Shown here: positions 53,404-61,764 of the stretch, one piece after another
Layout: each line of letters opens with the position of its first letter
How positions within the stretch are numbered: the stretch's first letter is position 1
Notes under the pieces: model-generated
The model's database searches: none
What the model was told of the DNA's origin: nothing
The model's input: only the letters and a program-made list of their open reading frames with translations
Translations under genes and position numbers: made by a program
NCBI GenBank assembly: GCA_027459645.1
Contig: DAIDHQ010000012.1
Location: 1 to 64,000, forward strand
DNA from: Vulcanimicrobiota bacterium
GTDB lineage: Bacteria > Vulcanimicrobiota > Vulcanimicrobiia > Vulcanimicrobiales > Vulcanimicrobiaceae
Length of the DNA stretch: 64,000 nt
Direction of reading: 5' to 3'

Positions 53404-54146
53404 GCGTGAGTCCCGGCCGCCCGTTCGTTTTCGCGCGCACTTGCGACCAGTTCAGCGGCGCGGAATAAGGATTCGAATTGTCCGGCGTCGGTCCACCAGC
53501 CGTCTAGGATGTCGTAGTAGAGATCGCCTTCTTTGATGTATGCGTTGTTGACGTCGGTGATTTCGAGTTCGCCGCGGGCGGAGGGCTTGAGGCGCTTGCA
53601 AAAATCGAAGACGCGCCGGTCGTACATGTATATTCCCGTTACGGCGTAGCGGCTGGCCGGCTTCGCCGGTTTCTCTTCGATTCGCACGATGCGGCTACCG
53701 TCGAGTTCGGGGCAGCCGAAACGCTCCGGGTCGTCCACCTCTTTGAGAAGAATGCGCGCGCCCGAGTCTTGTTCTTCGAACTTGCGGACGTACGGCGAGA
53801 TATCGTCTTCGACGATGTTGTCGCCCAGGATCACGATGATACGCTGGCCTTCGGCGAAGTGTTCGCACAGCTTGAGCGCATCGGCGATGCCGCCTTCGCC
53901 TTCCTGATAGGTGTAGTAGATATCTTTGAGACCGAACTCGCTACCGTTGCCGAGCAAGCGCAAGAAATCTCCCGCGCTATTCCCGCCGGTAACGATCATG
54001 ATGTCTTTGATGCCCGCCCGGCAAAGCGTTTCGATTGGGTAATAGATCATCGGCTTGTCGTAGATCGGCAAGAGGTGTTTGTTCGTCACCTTCGTGAGGG
54101 GACGCAACCGCGAACCGAGACCGCCAGCGAGAATGACGCCTTTCAT
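53400..54146 (-). CDS. rfbA: glucose-1-phosphate thymidylyltransferase-like
   Basis: A 248-residue nucleotidyltransferase. MKGVILAGGLGSRLRPLTKV, then TNKHLLPIYDKPMIYYPIET is the RfbA signature; VILGDNIVEDDISPYVRKFE, YAVTGIYMYDRRVFDFCKRL and GELEITDVNNAYIKEGDL follow. It makes dTDP-glucose, the substrate of RfbB, encoded 5 kb away. The ATG at 54146 is taken; the frame continues upstream across the divergent cysD leader and is not real. Slightly shorter than enteric RfbA (about 290), like the short form found in many phyla. Confidence 0.9.
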   Translation of the reverse strand: MKGVILAGGLGSRLRPLTKVTNKHLLPIYDKPMIYYPIETLCRAGIKDIMIVTGGNSAGDFLRLLGNGSEFGLKDIYYTYQEGEGGIADALKLCEHFAEGQRIIVILGDNIVEDDISPYVRKFEEQDSGARILLKEVDDPERFGCPELDGSRIVRIEEKPAKPASRYAVTGIYMYDRRVFDFCKRLKPSARGELEITDVNNAYIKEGDLYYDILDGWWTDAGQFESLFRAAELVASARENERAAGTHA

Positions 54147-54252
54147 GTCAGCGCCGTCCTTCGTCGGCGCCCGGCGTAACTCCGTCGGCTTCCGTTTTTG
54201 GTCCGTAAAATCGGGGGGAATCGGTCGCGCTTGTCTCAAAGCCGCGCAGTTC

Positions 54253-55059
54253 ATGACATCGGGCTTCGACGATCTGGACGAGCTGGAATCGCGAACGATT
54301 TTCATTCTGCGTGAGGCGTTCGCGTCGCTCGCCCCGCTCGCGATGCTGTGGTCGATCGGGAAGGACTCGACGGCGCTTCTGTGGATGGTGCGCAAGGCGT
54401 TTCTTGGGGAGGTCCCGTTCCCGGTCGTGCTGCTCGATACGGGCATGGAGTTTCCCGAGGTCTATGCCTTTCGCGATCGGCTCGTCGATGAGTGGAAACT
54501 GCCGGTACACAACGAGCCGTGTCCGCCTGAGAGCGAGGTCGATCCGACCCTGCCGCCTGCCGGACGGCACGCGGCGCGTAAGACCGCGGGGCTGCGCAAT
54601 CTGCTTGCCCGCGAGAAGTATCGCGGGATCATTCTCGGCATCCGCCGCGACGAACAAGCGATCCGTGCCAAAGAGCGGATCTTCAGCCCCCGTAACGTCG
54701 ACGGCTCGTGGGACCCGCGCTCGCAGCCTCCCGAACTGTGGGATTACTTTTCGTACGACGTTCCCGACGGCGCACACGTGCGGATCCATCCGTTGCTGCA
54801 TTGGACCGAACTGGACATCTGGCGCTACACGCAGCGCGAAGGGATTCCATACGTTCCGCTCTACCTCGCGAAGGACGGGAAGCGCTTCCGGTCGCTGGGC
54901 GAGAGCAATATCACCTTCCCGATAGCTAGCGACGCCGATTCGCTCGAGAAGATCATTGCGGAACTCGAACAGACCCGCGAACCGGAACGCGCCGGCCGCT
55001 CGATGGACAACGAAACCGAAGATGCCTTCGAACGCCTTCGCGCTACGGGGTACATGTGA
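54253..55059 (+). CDS. cysD: sulfate adenylyltransferase subunit 2 (CysD)
   Basis: A 268-residue ATP sulfurylase small subunit, forming APS from sulfate and ATP. The PP-loop is LWSIGKDSTALLWM (SxGKDS); further signatures are LLDTGMEFPEVYAFRDRLVD, GIRRDEQAIRAKERIFSPR and HPLLHWTELDIWRYTQREGI. The C-terminus has the FRSLGE and FERLRATGYM of CysD. The ATG at 54253 fits the family length. The next gene (CysN-CysC fusion) overlaps by 4 bases. Confidence 0.95.
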   Translation: MTSGFDDLDELESRTIFILREAFASLAPLAMLWSIGKDSTALLWMVRKAFLGEVPFPVVLLDTGMEFPEVYAFRDRLVDEWKLPVHNEPCPPESEVDPTLPPAGRHAARKTAGLRNLLAREKYRGIILGIRRDEQAIRAKERIFSPRNVDGSWDPRSQPPELWDYFSYDVPDGAHVRIHPLLHWTELDIWRYTQREGIPYVPLYLAKDGKRFRSLGESNITFPIASDADSLEKIIAELEQTREPERAGRSMDNETEDAFERLRATGYM

Positions 55060-56885
55060 AGCAACTCCGCATCGTCATGGTGGGTGACGTCGACGCCGGT
55101 AAGTCGACGATTCTCGGGCGGCTGCTCGTCGATCTCGGGCAAGTGACGCCCGCGAAACTCGCCGAACTGGAATCGACGAGCGCGAAACGCGGTGTCGCGA
55201 TTGAGTACTCGTTTCTGCTCGACGCGTTTCAACTCGAACGCGATCAAGCGATCACGCTCGATCTCTCGCGCATTTGGGTCCGCTTGCCCCAGCGCGATCT
55301 GGTGTTCGTCGATGCGCCCGGCCACCGCGAGCTCATCCGCAATCTCTTGAGCGGTGCATCGGAAGTCGATGCGGCGATCATGGTCGTGGCCGCCGATGAA
55401 GGCATCACGGCGCAAACGCGCAAGCAGGCGTTGTTTCTGCACTGGTTTGGCTTTAGCGAGATCACCGTTGCGATCAATAAGCTCGACCTCGCGAGCGATC
55501 CGAAACGCGCCTACGAAACGCGCCGCGCCGAAGTCGAAGCGTTTCTCGCCGAACTCGGAATCCAGGCGCGCGCGATCGTACCCGTCGCCGCGCGCAGCGG
55601 GGACGGCATCGTCAAGGCCGGCCCGCTCACGGCGTGGTGGAATGGTCCGGCACTGCTCGACGCGCTCACGGGGATCCCGTCGCGCGTTCCCGATCCTACC
55701 GCAGAACTGCGCTTCGTCGTTCAAGACGTCTACCGTCGCGACGGTAAACGATTTATCGCAGGCCGTTTGGATTCAGGCACGATGCACGTCGGGCAGCGCA
55801 TCGTGTTTTGGCCGCTGCAGACATCCGCCGAAGTCACGTCGATCGTGAATTGGCCGGCGCAGCTCGACGCAGCGCGCGCGGGGCAATCGGTTGCGATCGA
55901 ATTGAACTCGCGAATCTTCGTCGATCGCGGAGCGGTTGCGAGCGCGGTCGGACACGGTCCCGAACTCGGACGCGCGCTGCAGGCAACGGTCGTGTGGCTG
56001 GGTGCCACGCCCGCAAGCGAAGGCGATTCGTTACGCCTGCGTCTCGGCACGCGAGAAATTCCCGTGACGCTGCAGAAGATCGAACACGTCGTCGATCACG
56101 AAACGCTCGAGCCGCGTCCCGCGGAAACGATCGGCGCGGGTGAAGTGGGCGTCGTCGCATTCGTCGCCCGGGAATCGATCGCGGCCGACGCCGGCTTTGA
56201 GGCATCCAGCCTCGGGCGCTTCGTGCTCATGCGCGACGGCGCCGTTGTGGCGGGCGGCCGCGTCGATGCGGTCATCGGTCGCGCAAAAGGCGAGGGCGCC
56301 ACGAACGTTATCGCGATGCATTCCTCCGTTACGGCGGAGGAACGCGCTCGGCGTAACGGACACCGCGGCGGCGTGTTTTGGCTGACCGGATTGCCGAGCG
56401 CCGGAAAATCGACGATCGCCATGGCCGTCCAGCGCATGCTCTTCGAACGCGGACGGCACGTTTACGTTCTCGACGGCGATACATTGCGCACCGGACTCAA
56501 TATCGATCTTGGCTTTTCCGAAGAAGACCGGGCCGAAAACGTCCGCCGTACCGCTGCGGTGGCCGGCGTCTTTGCCGATGCGGGTTTTGCGGTGATTACG
56601 GCATTGATTTCACCGAACGCGCAGGACCGCGAAGCGGCACGCGCCGCATATCCCGACGGGTTTTTCGAGATTTACATCTCATGCGATTTATCGACGGCCG
56701 AGCGGCGCGACGTCAAAGGCCATTACAAGCGCGCGCGCGCCGGCGAAATGGTCAACTTCACGGGCGTGAGCGCACCCTACGACATTCCCGAGAATCCCGA
56801 ACTCGTGGTTGACACGGTGACGCACGACATCGCCGAATCGGCCGCCGCCCTGCTGGCGTTCATCGAAGAGCGAATCCTCGTTTAG
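55056..56885 (+). CDS. cysNC: bifunctional CysN-CysC (ATP sulfurylase GTPase/APS kinase)
   Basis: A 609-residue fusion. Residues 1-420 are an EF-Tu-like GTPase subunit of ATP sulfurylase: G1 GDVDAGKS, G3 VFVDAPGHREL, G4 INKLDLA. The switch region reads FQLERDQAITLDLSRIW, a departure from the usual EREQGITIDVAY. Residues about 430-609 are APS kinase: FWLTGLPSAGKSTIAMAVQR, VLDGDTLRTGLNIDLGFSEE, GHYKRARAGEMVNFTGVSAP. Together with CysD it makes PAPS, as NodPQ does for Nod-factor sulfation. In a glycan locus with a sulfotransferase, it likely serves sulfation rather than cysteine synthesis. GTG start. Confidence 0.93.
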   Translation: MKQLRIVMVGDVDAGKSTILGRLLVDLGQVTPAKLAELESTSAKRGVAIEYSFLLDAFQLERDQAITLDLSRIWVRLPQRDLVFVDAPGHRELIRNLLSGASEVDAAIMVVAADEGITAQTRKQALFLHWFGFSEITVAINKLDLASDPKRAYETRRAEVEAFLAELGIQARAIVPVAARSGDGIVKAGPLTAWWNGPALLDALTGIPSRVPDPTAELRFVVQDVYRRDGKRFIAGRLDSGTMHVGQRIVFWPLQTSAEVTSIVNWPAQLDAARAGQSVAIELNSRIFVDRGAVASAVGHGPELGRALQATVVWLGATPASEGDSLRLRLGTREIPVTLQKIEHVVDHETLEPRPAETIGAGEVGVVAFVARESIAADAGFEASSLGRFVLMRDGAVVAGGRVDAVIGRAKGEGATNVIAMHSSVTAEERARRNGHRGGVFWLTGLPSAGKSTIAMAVQRMLFERGRHVYVLDGDTLRTGLNIDLGFSEEDRAENVRRTAAVAGVFADAGFAVITALISPNAQDREAARAAYPDGFFEIYISCDLSTAERRDVKGHYKRARAGEMVNFTGVSAPYDIPENPELVVDTVTHDIAESAAALLAFIEERILV

Positions 56886-56915
56886 GATCCGCTCCCAGCC
56901 GGACGATCAGCGTGT

Positions 56916-57176
56916 TCATGATTCGGTCGAAAGGGAGCGGACGAGTTCGACGAGGTCGCCGACGTTAGCGAGTCCGCTTGCGGCCTCGAACGGCAGTTCT
57001 ATCCCAAACTCCGCCTCGACGTTCATGATGAGAAACGTGTACGCGAGCGAATCCCAGCCCGGCACGTCTACGCTCGTCGTCTCTTGCGTTACCTCGATCG
57101 AGCGCGCGGTTGGAAACGTCTTTCCGATGACCGATACGACGCGCTGTGCTACCGCGTCATCCGTAGCAAAGCTCAT
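56916..57176 (-). CDS. acyl carrier protein
   Basis: An 86-residue four-helix carrier protein. The phosphopantetheine serine is in VPGWDSLAYTFLIMNVEAEF (WDSL, in place of the fatty-acid DSL context), and the acidic helix II follows. It directly follows the acyl-AMP ligase gene, sharing 4 bases, so it is the probable acceptor of the activated acyl or amino acid group. The convergent gap to CysNC is 30 bases and holds no clear terminator. Confidence 0.88.
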   Translation of the reverse strand: MSFATDDAVAQRVVSVIGKTFPTARSIEVTQETTSVDVPGWDSLAYTFLIMNVEAEFGIELPFEAASGLANVGDLVELVRSLSTES

Positions 57177-58789
57177 GGCGCCGTGCTCCTTGCTTCAAAC
57201 CGTCCTTGCAGGTAGAGCTCGTGATTGTGCTTGCGGCTAATCTTTCCGCTCGTGGTCTTGACCAATTCTCCCGGCCGAAGCAAGACGACGGAATGAACGG
57301 CGAGACTCAGCCGGTCGAAGATCGCCCCGGCGATGGCGCGCGCGGGAGAATTGTCGGTGAGCGCGTCATCGCATTCGGCCAGCACGACGACCGCTAGCGT
57401 TCCGGTCCCTTCCCCCTCTACACCTACGGCGACCGTGCGGCCGGGAATCACATGCTCGACGCCGCACGCGATCTCTTCGATCTCGTGGGCGTAGAAATTT
57501 CTTCCGGCGACGATCAGCATATCGTCGAGCCTCCCGAGGACGTACACCTCGCCGTCTGCGATGAATCCGACGTCGCCCGAACGATACCACCCGTCGCGCA
57601 ATCGTTCGGCCGTTTTTTCGGGCAGCTTGTCGTATCCGTCGAAGAGATAGGCGCCGCCGATCTGGATTTCTCCGCTGCTGCCGTCGGAGAGTTCGACGTT
57701 CGAAGATGGCTCGCAGATCCTTACGGCGACGCCGTCGATCGGTGCCCCGCACGAAAGCGCTGCGCCGCCGTCCGGACGGCTGGAGCGTTTTACCGGTTTC
57801 CCAAGTCGTGTTTGCGTTACCGCAAAGACGTTTTCGGCCATGGCGTAACAGATTTGCAATCGGTCGGCCGTAACGCCGGAGTCGGCGAAACGCTCGAGAA
57901 AGCGATCGAAGGCGGCAGGCTTGCACGGCTCGGAACAGTTGATGAAGGCTCGCATGGAACGCAGATCCCACTGACCGGAACGCGTTGCGTTCGCGATGTG
58001 CATGAACGCAAAGTTCGGAAGCCAGCACAGCGTAGCGCGCTCGCGCTCGATCGCATCCAGCAAGATACGCGGGCGCATGGACCACTCGAAGGGGTCGAGC
58101 GCTACCAGAGGGCAACGCGTAACGACCGCGGTCATGAAGCATGCGATAAATCCCATGTCGTGATAGAGCGGAAGCCAAGATGCGATGCGGTCGTCAGGCG
58201 AAAGACCGATGGAACGCGCGTATGCCTCTATCTGCCCAACGATCGCCGCATGCGTGAGACGCACGGCTTTTTTAAGGCCAGTCGTTCCCGAACTGTGCTG
58301 CAGGCATGCCACATCGCTTGCCGCGGCGCGAAGGCCCGGTACTTGGCTCGCGACGGGATGATCGAGCTGCGCTTCGCCCATGACGAGCGTCGGAATATCG
58401 AGCGCGATTGCGTTGTCGGCTTGTGCGAGAATTGTTTGCGAGGACGCAAGCAGTCGTGGCTTTATGCGGGCGAAAAGCGTGCGATGTTCCTGCCAAAAAA
58501 GCTGCGGTTTTTGCTTGGGTGACGGAAACGGCATGAACGACGGCACGCAACCGGCGAGCAGGACACCGAGGAACGCGTAGAACAAATGCGGCGAGTGCTC
58601 GTGCATGACGATGACGAGATCGCCCGGATTGCAGCCGGTTTCTACAAACGCCGAAGCATAGCGAGCGCTACGTTCGTAGAGCTCGCCGTAGCTTATCGTT
58701 TCGCGGTGTGGGCCGGCCGTAAAGGTGCAAAAGGGATCGTCCGGATGGGCTTCGGCGTTCTCGTAAAATATTCGGCTAACGGTGCGCAT
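57173..58789 (-). CDS. acyl-AMP ligase (AMP-binding/FAAL-like)
   Basis: A 538-residue adenylating enzyme. The ATP loop is LQHSSGTTGLKKAVRLTHAA; later cores are ICYAMAENVFAVTQ, GWYRSGDVGFIADGEVYVLG, RLDDMLIVAGRNFYAHEIEE and the catalytic lysine in TTSGKISRK. FAAL-type members activate fatty acids for loading on a carrier protein, which fits the adjacent ACP. The frame extends upstream over rfbB without family residues; the ATG at 58789 overlaps rfbB by 14 bases and matches the N-terminal domain. Substrate unknown. Confidence 0.87.
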   Translation of the reverse strand: MRTVSRIFYENAEAHPDDPFCTFTAGPHRETISYGELYERSARYASAFVETGCNPGDLVIVMHEHSPHLFYAFLGVLLAGCVPSFMPFPSPKQKPQLFWQEHRTLFARIKPRLLASSQTILAQADNAIALDIPTLVMGEAQLDHPVASQVPGLRAAASDVACLQHSSGTTGLKKAVRLTHAAIVGQIEAYARSIGLSPDDRIASWLPLYHDMGFIACFMTAVVTRCPLVALDPFEWSMRPRILLDAIERERATLCWLPNFAFMHIANATRSGQWDLRSMRAFINCSEPCKPAAFDRFLERFADSGVTADRLQICYAMAENVFAVTQTRLGKPVKRSSRPDGGAALSCGAPIDGVAVRICEPSSNVELSDGSSGEIQIGGAYLFDGYDKLPEKTAERLRDGWYRSGDVGFIADGEVYVLGRLDDMLIVAGRNFYAHEIEEIACGVEHVIPGRTVAVGVEGEGTGTLAVVVLAECDDALTDNSPARAIAGAIFDRLSLAVHSVVLLRPGELVKTTSGKISRKHNHELYLQGRFEARSTAP

Positions 58790-59783
58790 ACTGGCGCTTG
58801 TAATAGTCGAGAAACTCGCCTGATTTGAGCGGCCGCCACCACGGCTCGTTCTCGCGATACCACGCGACCGTATCGCGCAAGCCTTGCTCGAAATCGACGC
58901 GGGGCGTCCAGCCGATTGCGCGGGCCTTCGCGGTGTCGACCGCGTAGCGACGGTCGTGGCCCGGCCGGTCGACGACGTGCTTGACGTGCGTCTCCATCGA
59001 GCGCCCGCAATCGTTGACGAGAATGCGCGTGATCTCGATGTTCGTACGCGGATTGCCGCCGCCGATGTTATAGACGTTGCCGAGTTCGCCGCGTTCCAGC
59101 ACGTGCATGATGCCGCGGGCGTGATCTTCCACGTGCAGCCAATCGCGAATCTGCATGCCGTCGCCATACACGGGCACCTGTTGATCGTCGAGCAGATTCG
59201 TAACGAAGAGCGGGATCAATTTCTCCGGATACTGGTACGGCCCGTAGGTGTTGCTTCCGCGCGTGATCAGCACCGGCGTTTTGAACGTCGTCCAATACGC
59301 GAGCACTTGCAGATCGCCGCCCGCCTTGCTCGCCGAATAGGGGCTGCGCGGACGGATCGGATCGCTCTCCGACGATTCCCCTTCGCTCACGTCGCCGTAG
59401 ACTTCGTCGGTCGAAACCTGCAGAAACCGCGGAATCTCTCGCTCGCGAACCGCTTCGAGCAGCACGTGCGTGCCAAGAATGTCGGTGCGCAAAAAGGCCT
59501 CGGGATCCAAGATCGAGCGGTCGACGTGCGTTTCCGCCGCGAAATTGACGATCGCATCCACTCCCTCGCCGATGGCGCGCGCCACCGCTGCAGGATCGCA
59601 GATGTCGCCGTGCACGAACGCATAGCGCGAATCACCTTCGACGTCGCGAAGATTGGCCGGGTTGCCGGCATACGTCATCGCATCGAGATTGACGATCTGC
59701 AGGTCGGGCCGTTCGCGTAGAACCAGACGAATGAAGTTGGACCCGATAAAGCCGAGTCCGCCGGTGACGAGCCAACGCATCAT
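58776..59783 (-). CDS. rfbB: dTDP-glucose 4,6-dehydratase RfbB
   Basis: A 335-residue extended SDR. WLVTGGLGFIGSNFIRLVLR, NFAAETHVDRSILDPEAFLR, VSTDEVYGDVSEGESSESDP, SPYSASKAGGDLQVLAYWTT and RGSNTYGPYQYPEKLIPLFV are diagnostic. It forms dTDP-4-keto-6-deoxyglucose from the RfbA product, to be used by the DegT aminotransferases. Full length. Its ATG overlaps the stop of the TPR/ATP-grasp gene by 4 bases. Confidence 0.97.
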   Translation of the reverse strand: MMRWLVTGGLGFIGSNFIRLVLRERPDLQIVNLDAMTYAGNPANLRDVEGDSRYAFVHGDICDPAAVARAIGEGVDAIVNFAAETHVDRSILDPEAFLRTDILGTHVLLEAVREREIPRFLQVSTDEVYGDVSEGESSESDPIRPRSPYSASKAGGDLQVLAYWTTFKTPVLITRGSNTYGPYQYPEKLIPLFVTNLLDDQQVPVYGDGMQIRDWLHVEDHARGIMHVLERGELGNVYNIGGGNPRTNIEITRILVNDCGRSMETHVKHVVDRPGHDRRYAVDTAKARAIGWTPRVDFEQGLRDTVAWYRENEPWWRPLKSGEFLDYYKRQYAHR

Positions 59784-61198
59784 AAGAGTGTTCGGCTCGC
59801 GCGCTGCGTCACCATTTGCCCGAACGCGTGCACGATGCGTTCGATCGGTTCCCGTCGATAGGCGAAGTGCTCGCCTTCGGGAGGGGCGGGTACGACCATC
59901 GTGGCGTTGGCCTCAAACACGACGAGCTCGCCGCTCGGCCCGAGCGTGAAATCGGCGCCGGCATAGTCGAGTCCAAGAAGGTGCTGTACGCGTTGCAAGG
60001 CTCGGTAGGCGCTATCGCCGAGGACGCCGTGCGCATCCTGAAGATAGCGCACCTCCTCGGCGCGATAGGCTTCGCTCGATTCCATCTCAGAGCTGAAATA
60101 GTGGACTTTCCAGTCGTGCGAGACGGCGAGGTGCAACGGGTAGATCGCTGCGCCGACGAACATCGCGCGATACTTCCTATAGCCTCCAGCCGAGTCGCGC
60201 GTGTCGATGAACTCGATCGCGAGAAGGTCGTCGCCCGGCAGTGTCGCGACCGTTGCCGCAAGATCCTCGGCGCGTTCGACGCGAGCAAAATGATCGCCGC
60301 TGTGAAAGCCGAGCGAGCGCAACAGCACGGGAAACGCGAATCCGTGCGCTTCTAGCGTTGCCGGAACCAGCCGATCGCGTGGAAACGATTGAACCTTCGC
60401 TGCGCGCACGCCCTCGAGCGAGCGCAGGCGTTGGGCGTTCTCGCGGCGTCCGGTCGGCGCGATCCGATCGGGCCGATTGAGCACCGGCGCCGAAGCCGAG
60501 GTCAAAAGTGCGGCGACGCGCGCGAGCGCTTCCGGAGCGTCGTCGGGATCGGCGATCGCATTGAAGATCACGTCGTGCGGGGGCACGTCGACCGTGTCGC
60601 CGCACTGTTCGATGACGAGCTTGGTGACCGCAAAGAGCCGGTCGTCCAGCAGCCGGTCCGTGCGCACGTTGCCGGCGCGCAGCGACACGGGCACCAACAC
60701 GCGTACCGGCGTTCCGTTTCCGCGATAGGGCAGCGTGACGACGGGGTTGGCCGGCGCAGCCGCCGCCATGGTTTCCCCGAGTTGAGCCAGCGCGGCAGCC
60801 AGGCCGCGGGCCGCCTCCTGGTTGTTCGGATCGAGCTCCACCGCTCGCTCGTAGCGCTCGCGCGCCCCCCGAAGGTCGCCGCCTTTGAGCAGCATGAACC
60901 CGAGGTTTGCCTGCGCGACGGCGTTATCGGGATGCTGCAGAGCCGCGTCGCGGTAGCGTTCGAAGGCTTCGACCGGCGACCCCGACCTATAGAGGAGCAG
61001 CGCCAGGTTCGTTAGGGCCGTCCAGTTCTTTGGATCCCGGCCCAGGACGTCCTCATAGCCCTTTCGAGCCTCTGCGGTGCGTCCGAGCGCCTCCAGAAGA
61101 CGGGCTCGCTCGAGCCGAAGCGGCAGCGACCCGGGCATCCGCAGAATCTTGGCATTGAGTTCGCGCAGCGCGTGCTCGGGATTGGGCTTTTTAGCCAT
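59780..61198 (-). CDS. TPR protein with ATP-grasp-like C-terminus
   Basis: A 472-residue protein. Residues about 10-145 hold TPR repeats (RAVELDPNNQEAARGLAAAL and others). From about 165 on it resembles an ATP-grasp enzyme: RDRLVPATLEAHGFAFPVLL, then LLAIEFIDTRDSAGGYRKYR and GLDYAGADFTLGPSGELVVF-EANATM, the metal-binding end. ATP-grasp enzymes join an acid to an amine or thiol. It starts the minus-strand operon TPR-rfbB-AMP-ligase-ACP. Substrates unknown. Confidence 0.75.
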   Translation of the reverse strand: MAKKPNPEHALRELNAKILRMPGSLPLRLERARLLEALGRTAEARKGYEDVLGRDPKNWTALTNLALLLYRSGSPVEAFERYRDAALQHPDNAVAQANLGFMLLKGGDLRGARERYERAVELDPNNQEAARGLAAALAQLGETMAAAAPANPVVTLPYRGNGTPVRVLVPVSLRAGNVRTDRLLDDRLFAVTKLVIEQCGDTVDVPPHDVIFNAIADPDDAPEALARVAALLTSASAPVLNRPDRIAPTGRRENAQRLRSLEGVRAAKVQSFPRDRLVPATLEAHGFAFPVLLRSLGFHSGDHFARVERAEDLAATVATLPGDDLLAIEFIDTRDSAGGYRKYRAMFVGAAIYPLHLAVSHDWKVHYFSSEMESSEAYRAEEVRYLQDAHGVLGDSAYRALQRVQHLLGLDYAGADFTLGPSGELVVFEANATMVVPAPPEGEHFAYRREPIERIVHAFGQMVTQRASRTLL

Positions 61199-61283
61199 TC
61201 CGCTAGGTGTTCGGCGCGCCCGTCCTGGGTCTTAATGCGGTCACAGGCAGGCAATATGGGCGTAACGAACGTGCGTCATCCTC

Positions 61284-61610
61284 ATGCGCATGGAAAGCGA
61301 AATTTTTGCGGCGGTCATGAGCCTCAAGGAAGCGACCGAGATGGGCTTTGCCCGGATAGACGGCCGCCTGGATCGGCTCGAAGGCCGGTCGGACCGGATC
61401 GAGGGCCGGCTGAATCGGGTCGAAGGCAGGGTCGATGCGCTGGAGGTGCGGGTGACCGGACTCGAATCCGAGATGCGTGCGGGCTTCGCACGTATGGACG
61501 CTCAGTTCGCGAAGATCGACAGCCAGTTCGCGAAGATCGACGCCCGCTTCGATCAGGTCGATGCCCGCCTCTTGAAACTGGAACCGGGGAGACGCCGCCG
61601 CCCCTCGTAG
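61284..61610 (+). CDS. small heptad-repeat (coiled-coil) protein
   Basis: A 108-residue protein of nearly pure 7-residue repeats ([20 protein letters not shown], then [20 protein letters not shown]), expected to form a long coiled coil. At the DNA level the 18-base unit CAGTTCGCGAAGATCGAC occurs twice with 21-base period (61503-61541). No signal peptide or membrane segment. Start may be ATG 61284 or 61290; no strong ribosome binding site. Similar repeats occur in many unrelated proteins, so no function is assigned. Confidence 0.6.
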   Translation: MRMESEIFAAVMSLKEATEMGFARIDGRLDRLEGRSDRIEGRLNRVEGRVDALEVRVTGLESEMRAGFARMDAQFAKIDSQFAKIDARFDQVDARLLKLEPGRRRRPS

Positions 61611-61637
61611 ACCCGCCCTTGAACCCCGTGCTATACT
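61608..61637 (+). promoter_or_regulatory. sigma-70-type promoter for rpsB operon
   Basis: TATACT at 61632-61637 is a good -10 box; TAGACC at 61608-61613, 18 bases upstream, is a passable -35. Transcription would start near 61644, at the foot of the following hairpin. Confidence 0.5.
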
Positions 61638-61643
61638 CGTCGT

Positions 61644-61670
61644 CGCTGTCCGCAAGGGCAGCGTCTTTTT
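61644..61670 (+). terminator. terminator-like hairpin in rpsB leader
   Basis: An 8-bp stem (61644-61651 with 61656-61663; one G-T pair) with a GCAA loop is followed by TCTTTTT. It could end transcription from upstream, or act as an attenuator in the 120-base rpsB leader, where S2 autoregulation occurs in other bacteria. Confidence 0.55.
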
Positions 61671-61764
61671 CACTCTGTGCCGCATGGAGGCGGCCCATGA
61701 ATGGCTCCTGACACGACCGCACGCCATGAGGGAACGCGGATCGGGGCCAGAAGGGAGAACCTTT

